From Amaurobius ferox (lineage: Eukaryota; Arthropoda; Arachnida; Araneae; Amaurobiidae): a stretch of DNA of 64,000 bases. This document shows, one piece after another, positions 1-11,661 of this stretch. Each line of letters begins with the position of its first letter. The stretch's first letter is position 1. Under the pieces are notes generated by a model. That model was not told the DNA's origin. It saw only the letters and a program-made list of their open reading frames with translations, and made no database searches. A program made the position numbers and the translations under genes. Location: assembly GCA_951213105.1 (NCBI GenBank), contig OX578140.1, positions 29,303,780 through 29,367,779 on the forward strand, in the 5' to 3' direction.

Positions 1-204
1 TTCAATAACTCAAAAGTTAATAACATGAGATGTGCTTGACTTCATTGTGTAAAAAATAACATACTTATTTCAAACTATCTCTTATTAATTCTAAATATCG
101 TTTAATAATTTTTTTTGCTTTACTGAAGAGAAAACAATTTTTTTTATTTATATCACTTTTCTTTGTAATATACAATATGACTTTGAGATGGCTCTTTGCC
201 CTTG

Positions 205-337
205 TGGGAATTAGAACCCAGGTACTTGAGTGTGGTAACCTAATACTGTATGGTTAGCCAAAAGATATCTTCGAGTCCAAACTTGTAATTGAAAATATGT
301 TTTGTAAGATAGAATGATGCAAGAACTGGTCATCACA
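205..337 (-). repeat. 3' LTR-like repeat of TRIM copy 1
   Basis: About 133 nt, clearly related to 591-727: shared blocks include CAAAAGATATCTTC and TAGAATGATGCAAGA versus TAGAATGGCACAAGA. On the minus strand it starts TGTGATGACC and ends TAATTCCCA. Confidence 0.65.
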
Positions 338-590
338 ACACTCCCTCTCTTAGTTGAAAATGTGCAATATCAAGCCTCTGAGAATAGTGTGGACTAACCC
401 CATAAAGCCCGCTATTTCTCAACATGAAGCTAGTGGATACTGGGGACATCAGAAGTTGAGAAAAAGAGCAAATGCATCTTTTGTGGGGCTGTCCTCTCTC
501 GTGGAGATGAAATTGCGATCATCGTCGTGAAGGTTGCATGTTAATAGTTTGTCCTGATCAGTTACAAACTGTGTATCCGGTTTATCTCCA

Positions 591-727
591 TGGGGGTTAG
601 AATCCAGGCACTTGTATGTGGTAGCCTGATACTATGTGGTTAGACCAAAAGATATCTTCTTTGGGTCCAAACGTATAATTGGGAATGTATTTTATGGCAT
701 AGAATGGCACAAGAGCCAGTCACCACA
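591..727 (-). repeat. 5' LTR-like repeat of TRIM copy 1
   Basis: About 137 nt, the partner of 205-337. On the minus strand it starts TGTGGTGACTGG and ends CTAACCCCCA, immediately followed by the TGG of the putative primer-binding site at 590 and below. Confidence 0.65.
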
Positions 728-1078
728 ACCTAGTCCAGTATTCTGAAATGAGTTACTTCAATAAGAATTTTTTTCATTGCTTATTTTATTCTACGCCTTA
801 AGCATAAAACTTGATTTGCATGTCTTTGTGCTTTGCTAACAAGAATATATAGGAAAATGGACTTTGAAATAAACATTTCTGACAGTCCCTTGTCAGTAAC
901 CAGTATAACCAGTTTCAGCAGGTATAAACAAATCTGGTAAATAATAAAATATATTTATTAGTTTTGAAATTTTTATGTGTGCACATCAAAAATGGGGATC
1001 AGTAAGTGTAATAAGCTGGGAGTAAAGCTCCCTAGTCTAAAAAGTTTCAGTATTTTAATACTTAATTTATTTCTGTAG

Positions 1079-1210
1079 GCATACTTTGTGTCCGATTTCT
1101 TCTCTAAGGAAAAAGAAAAGATGGAAGATCTTAAATTACAGACTATTACAGATGGTCCTGTGAGGAATTATAATACCATGGACGCAAGTACTGACATTGA
1201 GAATAATTAG
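1079..1210 (+). CDS. Phospholipid phosphatase (PLPP/wunen family), last coding exon
   Basis: This is the terminal exon of a multi-pass membrane enzyme that dephosphorylates lipid phosphates such as phosphatidate and lysophosphatidate at the cell surface. A pyrimidine-rich acceptor ends in TAG at 1076-1078. The exon then reads 43 codons in phase 0 and stops with TAG at 1208-1210. The peptide starts AYFVSDFFSKEKEK; the VSDFF motif followed by a charged stretch is what ends the last membrane helix and opens the cytoplasmic tail in animal PLPP1-type proteins. The rest of the tail is hydrophilic and ends DIENN. The catalytic phosphatase motifs lie in earlier exons, which must be upstream of the window; I found no further exon in 1-1078. 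Identification rests on a short motif, so family is fairly sure and exact paralogue is not. Confidence 0.68.
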   Translation, partial: AYFVSDFFSKEKEKMEDLKLQTITDGPVRNYNTMDASTDIENN

Positions 1211-1608
1211 TCCTCCTATGATTTTTATGTGAGCAGCGTTTGACAATTGCCTTATAATATTTGTACACTAAAGTTGTTACAGTGGCAGCTTGTATTTTTA
1301 ATTATTTTTAAGTTTGTGACATCTGTTCTAATTTTATATTTTATGAGAAAAAGTGTGTTTAGTTGCCAAAATAAATGCTTATATTATTTACAATTGCAGC
1401 TAGATATATTAGTTTTTTCTTTATATAAAGAATGGTAGAATGTCAATTCAACTGCAACTTTTTACTACTGCAAGAATGAAAATTAATAGCCTGTATTATG
1501 TAATGATAAATGAAGAATTATTGTTTTTTTTTTAAGGTTTTTATTCTGGGCAGCACTGTTCCCAAACTTTTATTTTTGCATTACATATAATTAAATAACC
1601 TAAATAAA
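1211..1608 (+). other. Probable 3' UTR of the phospholipid phosphatase
   Basis: AT-rich sequence after the stop codon with no competing coding signal. The first well-placed polyadenylation signal is AATAAA at 1603-1608; an earlier AATAAA lies near 1370. The true cleavage site cannot be fixed without transcript data. Confidence 0.4.
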
Positions 1609-3361
1609 ACATTGTCTCTATAAATTCTATTCCTACATTTTCACTACAACTTTTCTCTCCTTGTTCATGTGCAAGCACTGCAAATTATTTTTCATTGATA
1701 GATATAAAATTTATTATCATTATTTACTTGTAACAGATGACAAACTATGTTAATGTCAAAAAATTACTGATTACAATTTACAAAATTATAATTTTTATTT
1801 TATATTTGCATAATTTGTGCAAGTTACAAAAGTGATATAAACTATTCATAGCATTAAAATTCATAGTAATTGATGTTCTATTTTAAATGTTCTACATATA
1901 TACTTTATAGCAAATAATTTGGTAAAATTTATGTTATATTGCACTGATGTACTATTAAGATAGTAAGGTACCTGGCAATTTATTAGACACACTATGAAAC
2001 CTTATCAACTTACATGTTTGACAGGCAAATAATTTTAAGAGAAGAACTGGACAAAAAGGAAATTTCCCCCCATTGAAAAAAATATCAATTTCAGCCAAGT
2101 CCTTTCTTTTAAAATGATTTAGCTCTTTCATAGAATTTATATTAGTGAAAATGCAGTACCTGTCTGCTCACAATTATCCACCTTAAGCCAGTGTTATCAT
2201 TTAGAATGCCATCCAAAAAATGAGTTCATGTGTATTTAACTTTGGGTTTATGATTGTAAATTATAAACACCTGATATTTTATTATTAGAAATATGATTTT
2301 ATTATTAGAAATAATACTTTGATTTTGAGTTCTTTCAGGATGGATTTCCTCTTAAATATTGGCACTGTTTTTCTCCATTTGCATTGGGCATAGTTTTTCT
2401 CCATTTTTAGCTCATGTTAACACCATTGTAAATGAAGTATTTTAATTTTCTCATTGAAATACTACTCCTTCTTACTGTGGAAATGGTTCGATTAAGAGGG
2501 CATTCAAAATTTAGTGGAACTTCATCCATATTGATAACATAAAATTATTAATTATTGTTTCTGTAAAATCATTTTAATGGATCAATTTTCTAGTATGCTC
2601 CAAAAAGTTATTTGACGTCTCTCAGTTCTGGAGCAATTTTCGCCCCACTGTAGTATTGCGAATAGCCAATGTTTTTGTCTTTATTAACTGATAACACTAT
2701 ATGGGAGCCCACCTTCAAAATTCTGTATTTCTATATCTTGCACTATTACTTTCACTTTTAAATCAATGATGAGCCCTTTTCTCTTTCAGATAAAATCCAT
2801 CTATAATTTCCACAGTGAAAGGATCATCTTTTTCTGTCACTGTTGTTTTCTAGTTTCTGTTTATTTCTTCTCTGAAATCAGATGTTTGATTTATCAATAT
2901 TAAATAAATGCCCTGTTTCTTTGTTACTGATTTCTTCTGTTTTACTAATAACTTCCTGTTTAAATTTGGCAGTGTAGCTAACATGGTTTCTTTTCTAAAT
3001 TTTTCACTTAGCAAAATCACGATAGAGACTATAAAATTCTAATCTAAAATATTGTGCTAAATGCAAAGCAAAGGAGTTATAAATGTGCAGCAAGTGTACG
3101 GAGCCATCTATTAATAGACACTGTCCTGACTTTTTTCTTTTTCTTGCTTGTAAAAAGTTGTAACAGATAATCCGCGGCAGCCTATAATTTGCACCTTCAA
3201 GATTAGAGTTTTTTTTACATTCCAGGAATAATAATTAAAGTGATTGTTCATGGCAATAAATATTTTGATTATTATAATAACCATGAAATTGGAGAAATAT
3301 CTTTAACTCTTTTAACATTTTAAATATCGAAATAACTTATAACCACAAAATTTGTTTGCAT
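1609..3361. other. Intergenic, no gene seen
   Basis: AT-rich sequence with scattered stops in every frame. I see no splice-flanked coding segment and no transposon terminus. The first exon of CNOT11 must lie somewhere between here and 19045 but was not recognised. Confidence 0.5.
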
Positions 3362-3365
3362 TTAA

Positions 3366-4039
3366 CCCTTTTGCGACGGTTGCGAAATTGCATTCAAGGA
3401 CAGATGCCACGCTCTCGTGGTGGAGAAAACTTTACCCTAAACGGCGAGTGCCACGTACGCGTGTTTTCACATGGAACGTTTTAATTTGTCTACTAGATGG
3501 CATTAAATGCCCGTGGAAACAACTTCAATATATTTTGCAGATATTTGACCTTGGCATAGGGAGGATCCAATGAATTATTTCTCCATTTGGAGCAGTGAAA
3601 CATGATTTTGTAATATAAACAGACAGAGCAATTCTCGCAGCATCAACAATTTTATAATCGAGTTTCGGGTCTTGTTTTGATTTCAGCTTTATGATTTTGT
3701 TGGTGAATCATAGGAATATAAGAGAGTATTTTTTTTTTTTGGGGGGGGGGGGGGTTAGAGGCAGTGAAATTATTCATTTATTTCGGATAAAAGAATGGGA
3801 GCAACTAACGAGTATTTTGTATTCAGATTTGTATGAAAAATATACATCAAATAGAAAATAAATATTTCTTTTATTCCTGAAAAAAGTAGATTTCTGTGTT
3901 GAATAGGTGATTTTTAGTGAATTTTTTTCATGAGTTAGGCTTAGCGCAAAAAAATTGCCGTCTCTTGAGAACAGTTCGGAAGCGAAGCGCTCCGTTCTTT
4001 GGGCCGCGGCAGTTCCGGAATGCCGTCGCCGCCAAAGGG
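3366..4039. mobile_element. piggyBac-type MITE
   Basis: A 674-bp unit flanked on both sides by TTAA (3362-3365 and 4040-4043), the target duplicated by piggyBac elements. The ends are inverted: left CCCTTTTGCGACGG, right (complement) CCCTTTGGCGGCGACGG. CCC at the tip is standard for the superfamily. There is no transposase. The ends are much GC-richer than the surroundings, and the middle holds an 11-T plus 13-G tract near 3730-3754. Confidence 0.75.
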
Positions 4040-5082
4040 TTAAAAGAGATCTTCGACATAGTGTTGTAAGATTAAGAGCAAAAACCATTTTTGGAACTTA
4101 GTTGTAAACTCTTAATTTCCTTGTCACTACAACTAATATCAAGTGCAAGTGTATTAACATTGTAGTCTAGTCGATAATTAAATATCTATACTTTTAATAA
4201 TTTCACTGTTTCAGTAATTCAGTCCTCATTGTAAATTTTCCACCAGTAACCAATCACAGAGAAGTTAGCTAGGCCCATTAAATCTTTTCTCATGCGGGCA
4301 ATGTTATATTTTATTAATTAATATTTCATTAACTAAGGCTTAAATAAGAGTGTTAAGCCCATCTTGCACATCTACCAATTCATATTTATCTCAAATTTCA
4401 GAACTGTATTTTTTTGTCATCTATTCACAATGCAGTGTCAAGAAATTGCAGGATTTTTACTTTTTTTTTATCTGGAGAGTTTATATCTTATGTTTTAATA
4501 TAATGTTAATATATAGTTATGTCTTAATATAATGAAATTAATTTTTATAACTAATTTTCATTTGTAGTGAAAAATGCTTTCATATTTCAAACAAAATTTA
4601 TTAAAGTGTGTCATTGTGCATAAATGTGTGCATAGATTTAAACGCATTATAGAAATCAATTAGTAAGTAGACTTCTGTTCCTAATATTCCCAATTTAAAA
4701 AAGAAAATTGTTTGCTAAAGAAATGCTTTTTTTTTATAAAATGATTGAAATTATTCAATCAATATAAGACAAAAGTGAAGAAAATATCAAAAGTAATGAC
4801 AAAGATAGAGTTGATGCTCTTTTATCAAATGTTAGTACTTCCAAAGGTCTCTTACGCTTATTAATAATTTTATTAAAAATTTATGTTCTGAAAAATACAT
4901 TTTCCCATGTAAAATTTTTATGGACTCTTTAATATTTTCTACATTAAATAGCCTTGCTCAGCAGAAATTATCTATTTTCCTACATGTATTTATTTTATTT
5001 TAATCTCATAATGAATAATTTATTTTATTATAATTTATTTTTCTAATCATCAAATTAGAGTAATAACATTTTAATTCTATTC

Positions 5083-5124
5083 ACAGGACCATGGAAATAT
5101 AACCAAATATTTCCGTGGTCCTGT
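5083..5124. repeat. Short perfect hairpin
   Basis: ACAGGACCATGGAAATA pairs with TATTTCCGTGGTCCTGT across an 8-nt loop; one A/G difference is still a wobble pair on one strand. It stands alone in AT-rich sequence, so it is either a relic of a palindromic element or a structured RNA segment. Function unknown. Confidence 0.6.
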
Positions 5125-7183
5125 AAAATTTATTTTGACAGAATTGATTCAGCTACAATATTATTTTTTCTTCAGGGTTATTACAACCAGTGATGTCAGT
5201 AAAATTATTTGGGAACTATTCTTTTTTACTTATGGTCAAATTTTATTTGATTTTAATTCAATTATGGATATTTTCAGCAATTGTTCCTTATACTTAAATG
5301 TGTTGAGATTGTCTGCATGTATTGTTGAATTTTTAAAATTATATCTTTTATTGCTTTTAATTGTTAATAAGAATATTATATTTATTGACATATTTATTTT
5401 TATAAGCTTTTGATATGCATTAGAAGTGAAATATATTAATCATTAGCTAGTGGAGTTAAAGCATTATGTGCTTCCTAATGAATGCTCCAAGGTATTTCAT
5501 TTTTATTAAAAATGCAAAATTATTTGCTGTTATTAAAAAGTATCTATTTACTTTTATAATGCATTTATTATTTGAGTTGTGCTGTGATATAACGATATTT
5601 TAATTGTTTTTTCTCAGTATTCTCATGTATTTTGCCTTTAAATGATAATGAAGCTGTTACTATTATGTTTATATTTCTAGTCTATAATTATATAAAGATT
5701 TGAATGGGACAGCTATATATTATAATAATTAATATATAAAATTTTTGTAAATTAATGTTTATTTTTAAAACTCTTTGTAAAAGTATGCTACATGAATATA
5801 GAGTTTTTATGAAATTTTATTTTTGGTAGTGATTCCTAATTAATTTATTGATATATATTATGTTAAAATATAATAAAAATGAATTTTTTAAACATAATTA
5901 GGATTCAAGAAATGGGTTTTTTTTTTTTACAAATTACCATTATTCCAGTAATTATTGTAATGAGTTTTAATTCAGTATTTTTGTTCATATTTGATGGGAA
6001 TATTTATATTTTATCAGTTTTGTCTTGTAATGAAATCAATCATAGCCTATAAAAATATCTTTTTATATTTAGTTTTAGGTTTTATGAAAACTATCTATAC
6101 ATATTTGACAATTTATTGTTATTTGTCAATTTATAAATATTTTTGTAAACAATGAATGTTCCAAATGTTAAGATGTATTTTATGTTTCTTATATAAGAAA
6201 GCAATATAACACCTAATGTACAATAAAAAGGAAGTTTTTGGTGGATTTCTACTAATTTTCTGTGTTGCAAAAAAAAAAAAAAAAATATGTGCTTATAAAA
6301 ATAATTGTTCAAGTTTCCCAAACATACTTGACGTATGAAATTATGTTTCGGATATGATCTCTTTTCTAGAGTAATTCTTTCATGCTTGTGTTGTAAAACA
6401 AACTAATAGTTTCAATTTGGTGACCATTTAAAAAACCGGAGTGTGACTCAATGCGATTTTTTTTTGACAAATCTTGCAAGAATTTTTAAAAATCTCTATT
6501 GTTGGTCCAAATATTCGTAATCATAGCATGTTACCCTTCATTTTTTGAAAAGAACTTTTGATTGATTCCAAGTTTGACAGTGCCATAAATAACCGCTTTT
6601 ATGTATAATTATGTCAAATATTGTCCTATGCTGCATTGTTAAAAAAATACATAATTTTGAATAAATTTCAAAGTTTTTGTTCAAATTTAAAAAAATTCTA
6701 TCAAGTTCTAGATGTTTCATTGCTGGATAAAAGTTTTGTGAAAATCTATTAGTATTTGTAGCCACTATCGTGTACACAAGAAACTGACCACAGACGGATA
6801 TCACCTCAAAAATAGTCAAAAGTGTTCAGGAAGTCTTGAAATATATATTGACATTAAAATCTCGAATTCAAAAATTTTCATGAAAACATATACATAAAAA
6901 TATGTTTTTCTACGGTCACAAGTTGAGGAATACATGTACACAATGCTAAAAGTGGTTTTTTTTTTCATAATCATACATTAAGGATGTTGTTAATTATGAA
7001 ATACTTTATGTAATGGTAAAAAAATTCTGAGCTTGTAATTTGAGAAATATCTGTTTACATTGCACAAAATATTTATTATGGTCGCAAGTGGAGGAAAAAA
7101 TTGGCAGCCTGATGATGCCGAAATGAGTTTTGCTTCAAGAAAATGTGTCTTTGTGGATAGTTTGCCTTCTTTAAGTATATTCA

Positions 7184-7231
7184 AAGGGGAGGGGGGGTTG
7201 ACCCCCCCCCCCCCCCCAAATTTTTTTTTTT
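7184..7231. repeat. Compound G/C/T homopolymer tract
   Basis: Runs of G, then about 17 C, then about 12 T follow each other. The G and C runs are separated by TTGA and could fold back. Low-complexity sequence; the open frames across it are not genes. Confidence 0.7.
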
Positions 7232-7620
7232 CGAAAATGTATACAAAAATTTGTTTCCCAATAAAATTATGCACAAATAACGAGCTGTAGTAATGATAAT
7301 TTTTTAACACTAGCGGCAATACAATGAAAAAATTTCCCATCATTTTAGAATTGCCAGTGGTGTAGTGGAAGCCCCTGTGGCTTGGGTCCTGAGGGACCCC
7401 TTTTTGCTAAGATAAAGGGCCCCAAAAAAACTTAATGGGAGAGAGCAGGGCCTGTCCTAGACTAGCTATTATTAATTGACGCACAGATGTGAAATAAAAA
7501 AAAAATGGTTTCATTAATAATCAATAGATGTCGCTACTGTATCAAATGTTAATTTACAAAGTAACTTTTTTTTTTTTTAAAGCAAAAGTTTTGGACTGTA
7601 TTTGTTAAATTCCATGCTGA

Positions 7621-9606
7621 AAATTTAGTAACTGGAGAAATGCGAAAGAACATTTCAGTGAGCACCAGCAAAGTTCTTATCATAGGGACAATGTTGAGAC
7701 TGCCCACATTATATCGAAAATTGAGACAAAACAAGATCCAATTAATTTGCAACTAAATCAAGAAAGGAAAAAACAAATTTTGGAAAACAGAAATAAGTTA
7801 ATGCCAATTATTGAGACTGTGCTCTTTTGCGGGAGACAAGGTTTAAGTTTAAGGGGTCATAGGGATGGCAGAAGAGTTGTAGAAGGCGCAGTGGGGAACG
7901 AGGGAAATTTTAGAGAGCTTTTAAGGTACCGAGCAAAATATGATGACAATCTTCAAACCTCGTTATCTAATAGTAATGCATTATATACTAGTTGGAAAGT
8001 ACAAAACGAAATTCTGGAAATATGCAACAGTCTTATTCTTGATGGACTGGTGGCAAAGTCAACTTCATTGTCGTATTTTTCTGTGCTCCTTGACGAAACT
8101 ACTGATATTGCTGGTGTACAGCAATTGTCGCTTTGCGTTCGTTGCATTGATTCCATGGTATCAAATATGGAGGAACTTTTTCTGCAGTTTGTACCACTTG
8201 AAGATGGTACAGGTAAAGGAATTGCAGCTACAATTATTGATAAACTTAAGGCTCTTGGGATAGATATGAGCAAGTTGAGTGGTCAAGGATATGATGGAGC
8301 GGCTACAATGAGCAGCAAATTTAACGGCATACAGGCCCATGTTTAATCTTTTTCTCCGCAAGCACTATACGTTCATTGTGCTGCACATTCATTAAATTTA
8401 GCTGTATCCAATTCTTGCGAATTTCCCTTAATTACGAATTGTTTAGGCACAATTGAAAAATTGTATGACTTTTTTCATACACCGAAAAGACAGTCTGTAC
8501 TGAAGCAATGTTTAGAAGAAGCAGAAATTCATTCTGGACAAGAAAAATTAAAATAACTGTGCCACAAGATGGGTTGAAAGATATAATTCTGTTGCAGTGT
8601 TTCTTGAATTGTATGATGCTATTGTTTTGGCTTTAGACAGAATTTCTGATTGGCCAGATAACGATTCTGCTAATTCTGCACACCAGTTAAATTGTGCAGT
8701 AAAAACGGCAGATTTTGTTATTGCTCTTCATGTTTTAAATGAAATATTTTCCTATAGTAGCATTTTATGTAAGCTACTGCAACGAAGAAATATTAACTTG
8801 AAACATGCATGTAATGTAGCGGAAGATACAATGCTGGAGATAAGAAAGATAAGGAAAAATGCTCACTCGGAATTCACTCCATTATTTTTAAGAACGGAAA
8901 CAAAAGCTGAAAAGTTTGGTTTTCCAATGAACAAACCAAGAACGGCTAGCAAACAAACGTTGAGATACAATGTGGACTCTGCCAGTGCAGAGGACTATTA
9001 TCGAGTCTCCGTATATATTCCATTTTTAGATACCTTTCTAAGTAATCTAGAACAAAGATTTTCAAAACATAAGTCTATTTTGATTGGATTTCAAACATTG
9101 CTGCCAGTAGATCCTAACAAGCTTTCTGAGGAAATCTTGAAGGAGTTTCAATTTTTGGTGTTATTCTACAAAAATGACTTAAGTAGGAAGGTTGATGAAC
9201 TAAAAATAGAGTTGAAGTTCTGGTACAGAGCCATTGCTAGGATAAAGAAGGACGACTGGCCATGGGATGCTTTAAGGTATTGTGAAGAAAACATGCTACC
9301 AAATATTAAAACATTGTTGCATATATTAGCAGTACTACCAGTGTCCACTGCTGAAAATGAAAGAACTTTTTTCACATTGCGTAGGCTCGGCCGTCCAAAT
9401 GGTTGCTCGTGTCCTCTGGATGAGTCGGACGGTCTGGGTCTTCTACATTGCGTAGGCTAAAGAATTATTTAAGAAATTCTACCTATGAGACAAGGTTAAA
9501 TGGGTTAACTCTCTTACACTTATATAGAGAAATGACTCCGTCAGTTGACTTCATTTTGGACAAAATGGCAGAAAAAATACGAAAAATGGACATTAGCTTG
9601 AAATAA
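7621..9606 (+). pseudogene. Broken hAT-family transposase, ZMYM1/THAP12-like
   Basis: Decayed coding region of a hAT transposon of the type often annotated as zinc finger MYM-type protein 1-like or 52 kDa repressor-like. The first part (about 7621-8343) begins KFSNWRNAKEHFSEHQQSSY and includes the DUF4371-type stretch FSVLLDETTDIAG and GQGYDGAATMSS. A TAA interrupts it at 8344-8346; the same frame then continues through VHCAAHSLNLAVSNSC to another stop near 8555. After a frameshift the second part (8597 on) runs to the C-terminal hAT dimerisation motif LPVSTAENERTFF. A 71-bp disruption at 9374-9458 (SINE fragment plus duplicated target) breaks the frame, after which KNYLRNSTYETRLNGLTLLH and a TAA at 9604-9606 finish it. 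At least two stops, one frameshift and the insertion mean no function. Confidence 0.85.
9388..9444 (+). mobile_element. 57-bp SINE tail fragment inserted in the hAT pseudogene
   Basis: Flanked by a perfect 14-bp duplication ACATTGCGTAGGCT (9374-9387 and 9445-9458). The insert carries CGGCCGTCCAAATGG and GTCGGACGGTCTGGGTCT, the 3' end of the SINE family seen complete at 63279-63667. Removing the insert and one duplicate rejoins the transposase frame. Confidence 0.85.
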
Positions 9607-9880
9607 TCAGTGATTATGATATAACATCAATAAAAAAGTTAGTATCGATTGATTATGTAATTTAAATTATTCAGTAGTATAGGTGGGGGAATGCCACAAA
9701 ATACATGATAGAAATTCTAAGAAACAATTTAATTTTTACTTTTTCATGCAATAATTTCTCTCTATAAGTTAGGAAAACCGTGCCCCTGTGTTCTCCATAA
9801 AAGAAGCTCTTCTCATTCCTTCTTGTAGGAAAAAGAAAAGAATGAAAAAAACAATATATCATTTACTTCGTTTCGAAGTC

Positions 9881-9901
9881 CCCCCCCCCCCCCCCCCCCC
9901 C
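9881..9901. repeat. Poly-C tract
   Basis: A run of about 21-22 C in AT-rich DNA. Similar pure G/C runs recur near 3741, 7203, 11252, 12451, 13891, 18642, 28937 and 42805. Confidence 0.8.
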
Positions 9902-9936
9902 GAAAATAAATCCTGGGTGTGCCTCTGGTTCGAAAT

Positions 9937-11433
9937 ATGAAAATTTGGGAAATAGAACCACATTTTCAAAATACTAGATTATCAAAATTTCAACCACTAT
10001 ATTTTGAAAACAGAACCTGATCCCAAATCCAATTATTCATCCTTGTAAGCCCTTCCAAAGACCTACAAATTACTTAAACCAGTTTCTAGCAATCACTTTT
10101 AGTTTTCAATTCGATTTCAGCCGAATACCCCAACCATAAACTTCATAGACATCACATCATGAAATTATTTTATTAATTTGCTTGGTAGAAAATAAAACTC
10201 ATATAATATCTCTGACAAGATTTAAGGTTCAAGTGAATCTTTAAACTTGTCTTCTGGTGGGACATGAATAACTAAAATTTGATACTTCCAATTCTTCTCT
10301 TTAAACCTCAACAATAATTAAGCATATTTAGAATCCCCACATTGACTTTACTTTCTAATTTCTTTAAAACAAAACAAAATAGCTTGCACTTGTGCACCAA
10401 TATTTCAATAAGCAGGAAAATCTGAGCTGCAATACTCGGTATACTTTAAATGTCGGCTTTCCCTCCCAGTGGAAAATTTAAAACAGGTCAAAATATTGAA
10501 ATTATAACCAGTATAAGTTCAGAAATTAAGAACTCTATCCAAAATCAAATTTATATCCTTGTAGTGCTTAAAATATCTGTTGGATACTCTCAATATTATG
10601 CAACATTATTATGCAGTTAAAGTTGTTCAAATTGTACTGTTAAATAGAAAATGCATATTTTTAACACTAACTATACAACACTATTTATACACTGCTCTAG
10701 GGACCTGTGAAGTAAATCGTATACTTGTGAAAATATGTAATTGAAATTAACGTCACTGGATAGGAATGTTTGACGAGCAATGTAAAAAAGCATATAAATA
10801 ATGTATGTACTGTACTTGAAATATTTGAAATTTAATATTCACTGATTAGAATGGGAAATTAGACTATATAAGATTTAACATAATGTTTAAAACATTTTTA
10901 TGTAAATAAAATTAAATTTGTTTTGATTTGACAACAAAATATAAATTTTATACAAATATTGAAATTAAAATATAACTATCCATATTTCATTACCTGAAGA
11001 TACATTCAATTGAGTAGTTGAAAATTAGTACTAACTTTTGAATCATTTTATTCATTTGAGAGATATCAGTGATTACAAACGTACACATGCTTATCATCTC
11101 AAAAGCATTCAATTTGAAAATAAGAATATTTAAAACAAAAACATGTAAATTCATAGACAGCTCAAATCTTTGACCCTATTATAATATTTTCCTTTAATGT
11201 TAGTATTATGTGTGTAATAGTAGCATTCCCAGGCAATTCTTTTTTTTTTTAGGAGGATGGGGGGGGGGGGGGAGTGAATTGGTAACCAGTTTGTTTCTAA
11301 TTTCGCTAAATATCATTTCTCTGAAATTAAATGGGTTTCTAGGGAATATGATTTCCCTACTACGTAATGCTACTGGTGTATAGAGACAAAAAAGTATTTC
11401 TTAAATATATTTCTATAATTTTAAAGAATTAAG
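9937..11433. other. Intergenic, no gene seen
   Basis: AT-rich, stop-rich, no recognised element apart from an A/T plus G homopolymer patch near 11240-11272. Confidence 0.5.
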
Positions 11434-11661
11434 GGTACTTCCTCATTATAGCTGCCCCTGAGGATGAATCGCCAAGCATCCGAGATCTATCGCCAAGGTA
11501 GGTTGTAAAATCTCGCTAAACGTTTTCAGTCCTAAAGAAACAGCATGTGTTTATATTATTGTCATATTGCTTTTTTGTTAATGAAAAACTTGGTAAAATC
11601 TTAACTGTGACCTTGGTTGGCTCAATCAGATTTGAGGGAGCCACTATAATAAGGAAGTACC
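11434..11661. mobile_element. MITE with ~18-bp inverted ends
   Basis: The left end GGTACTTCCTCATTATAG and the complement of the right end GGTACTTCCTTATTATAG differ at one position, and weaker pairing (GCTGCCCCTGAGG versus TGGCTCCCTCAAA) continues inwards. 228 bp, non-coding. Target duplication not resolved. The superfamily is unknown. Confidence 0.6.

Larger units (their letters stand above)
205..727 (-). mobile_element. TRIM-like miniature LTR element, copy 1
   Basis: Two direct repeats (205-337 and 591-727) flank a 253-bp core with no coding capacity. Read on the minus strand, the 5' repeat ends in CCCCCA and is followed at once by TGGAGATAAACC, a typical position and start for a tRNA primer-binding site. 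The core ends in the purine tract AAGAGAGGGAGTGT just before the 3' repeat, which begins TGTGATGACC. This is the layout of a terminal-repeat retrotransposon in miniature. The end of each repeat, minus strand, carries a B-box-like GGGTTCTAATTCC and a TTACCAC loop reminiscent of tRNA-Gly. I see no exact target duplication (CTTG before, ACCT after), so the copy is older than the one at 38 kb. Confidence 0.6.
4044..7354. other. Intergenic, no gene seen
   Basis: About 3.3 kb of AT-rich sequence without supported coding exons. It contains a 17-bp-stem hairpin at 5083-5124 and a run of G, C and T homopolymers at 7184-7231. Confidence 0.5.
7355..9936 (+). mobile_element. Possible extent of the hAT transposon
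   Basis: The sequence from 7355 starts CAGTGGTGTAGTGGAAGC, and the complement at 9936 starts CAGAGGCACACCCAGGA. Both look like hAT or related DNA-transposon tips, and the transposase relic lies between them. The two tips match each other only weakly and I found no 8-bp target duplication, so these limits are tentative. Confidence 0.3.

Noticed and set aside
7953..8361. Minus-strand frames across the hAT relic
   Set aside because: Antisense to the recognisable transposase codons.
11474..11508. ATG followed by a donor-like GGTAGGT as the missing CNOT11 start exon
   Set aside because: It lies inside the inverted-repeat MITE at 11434-11661 and the codons do not resemble CNOT11.
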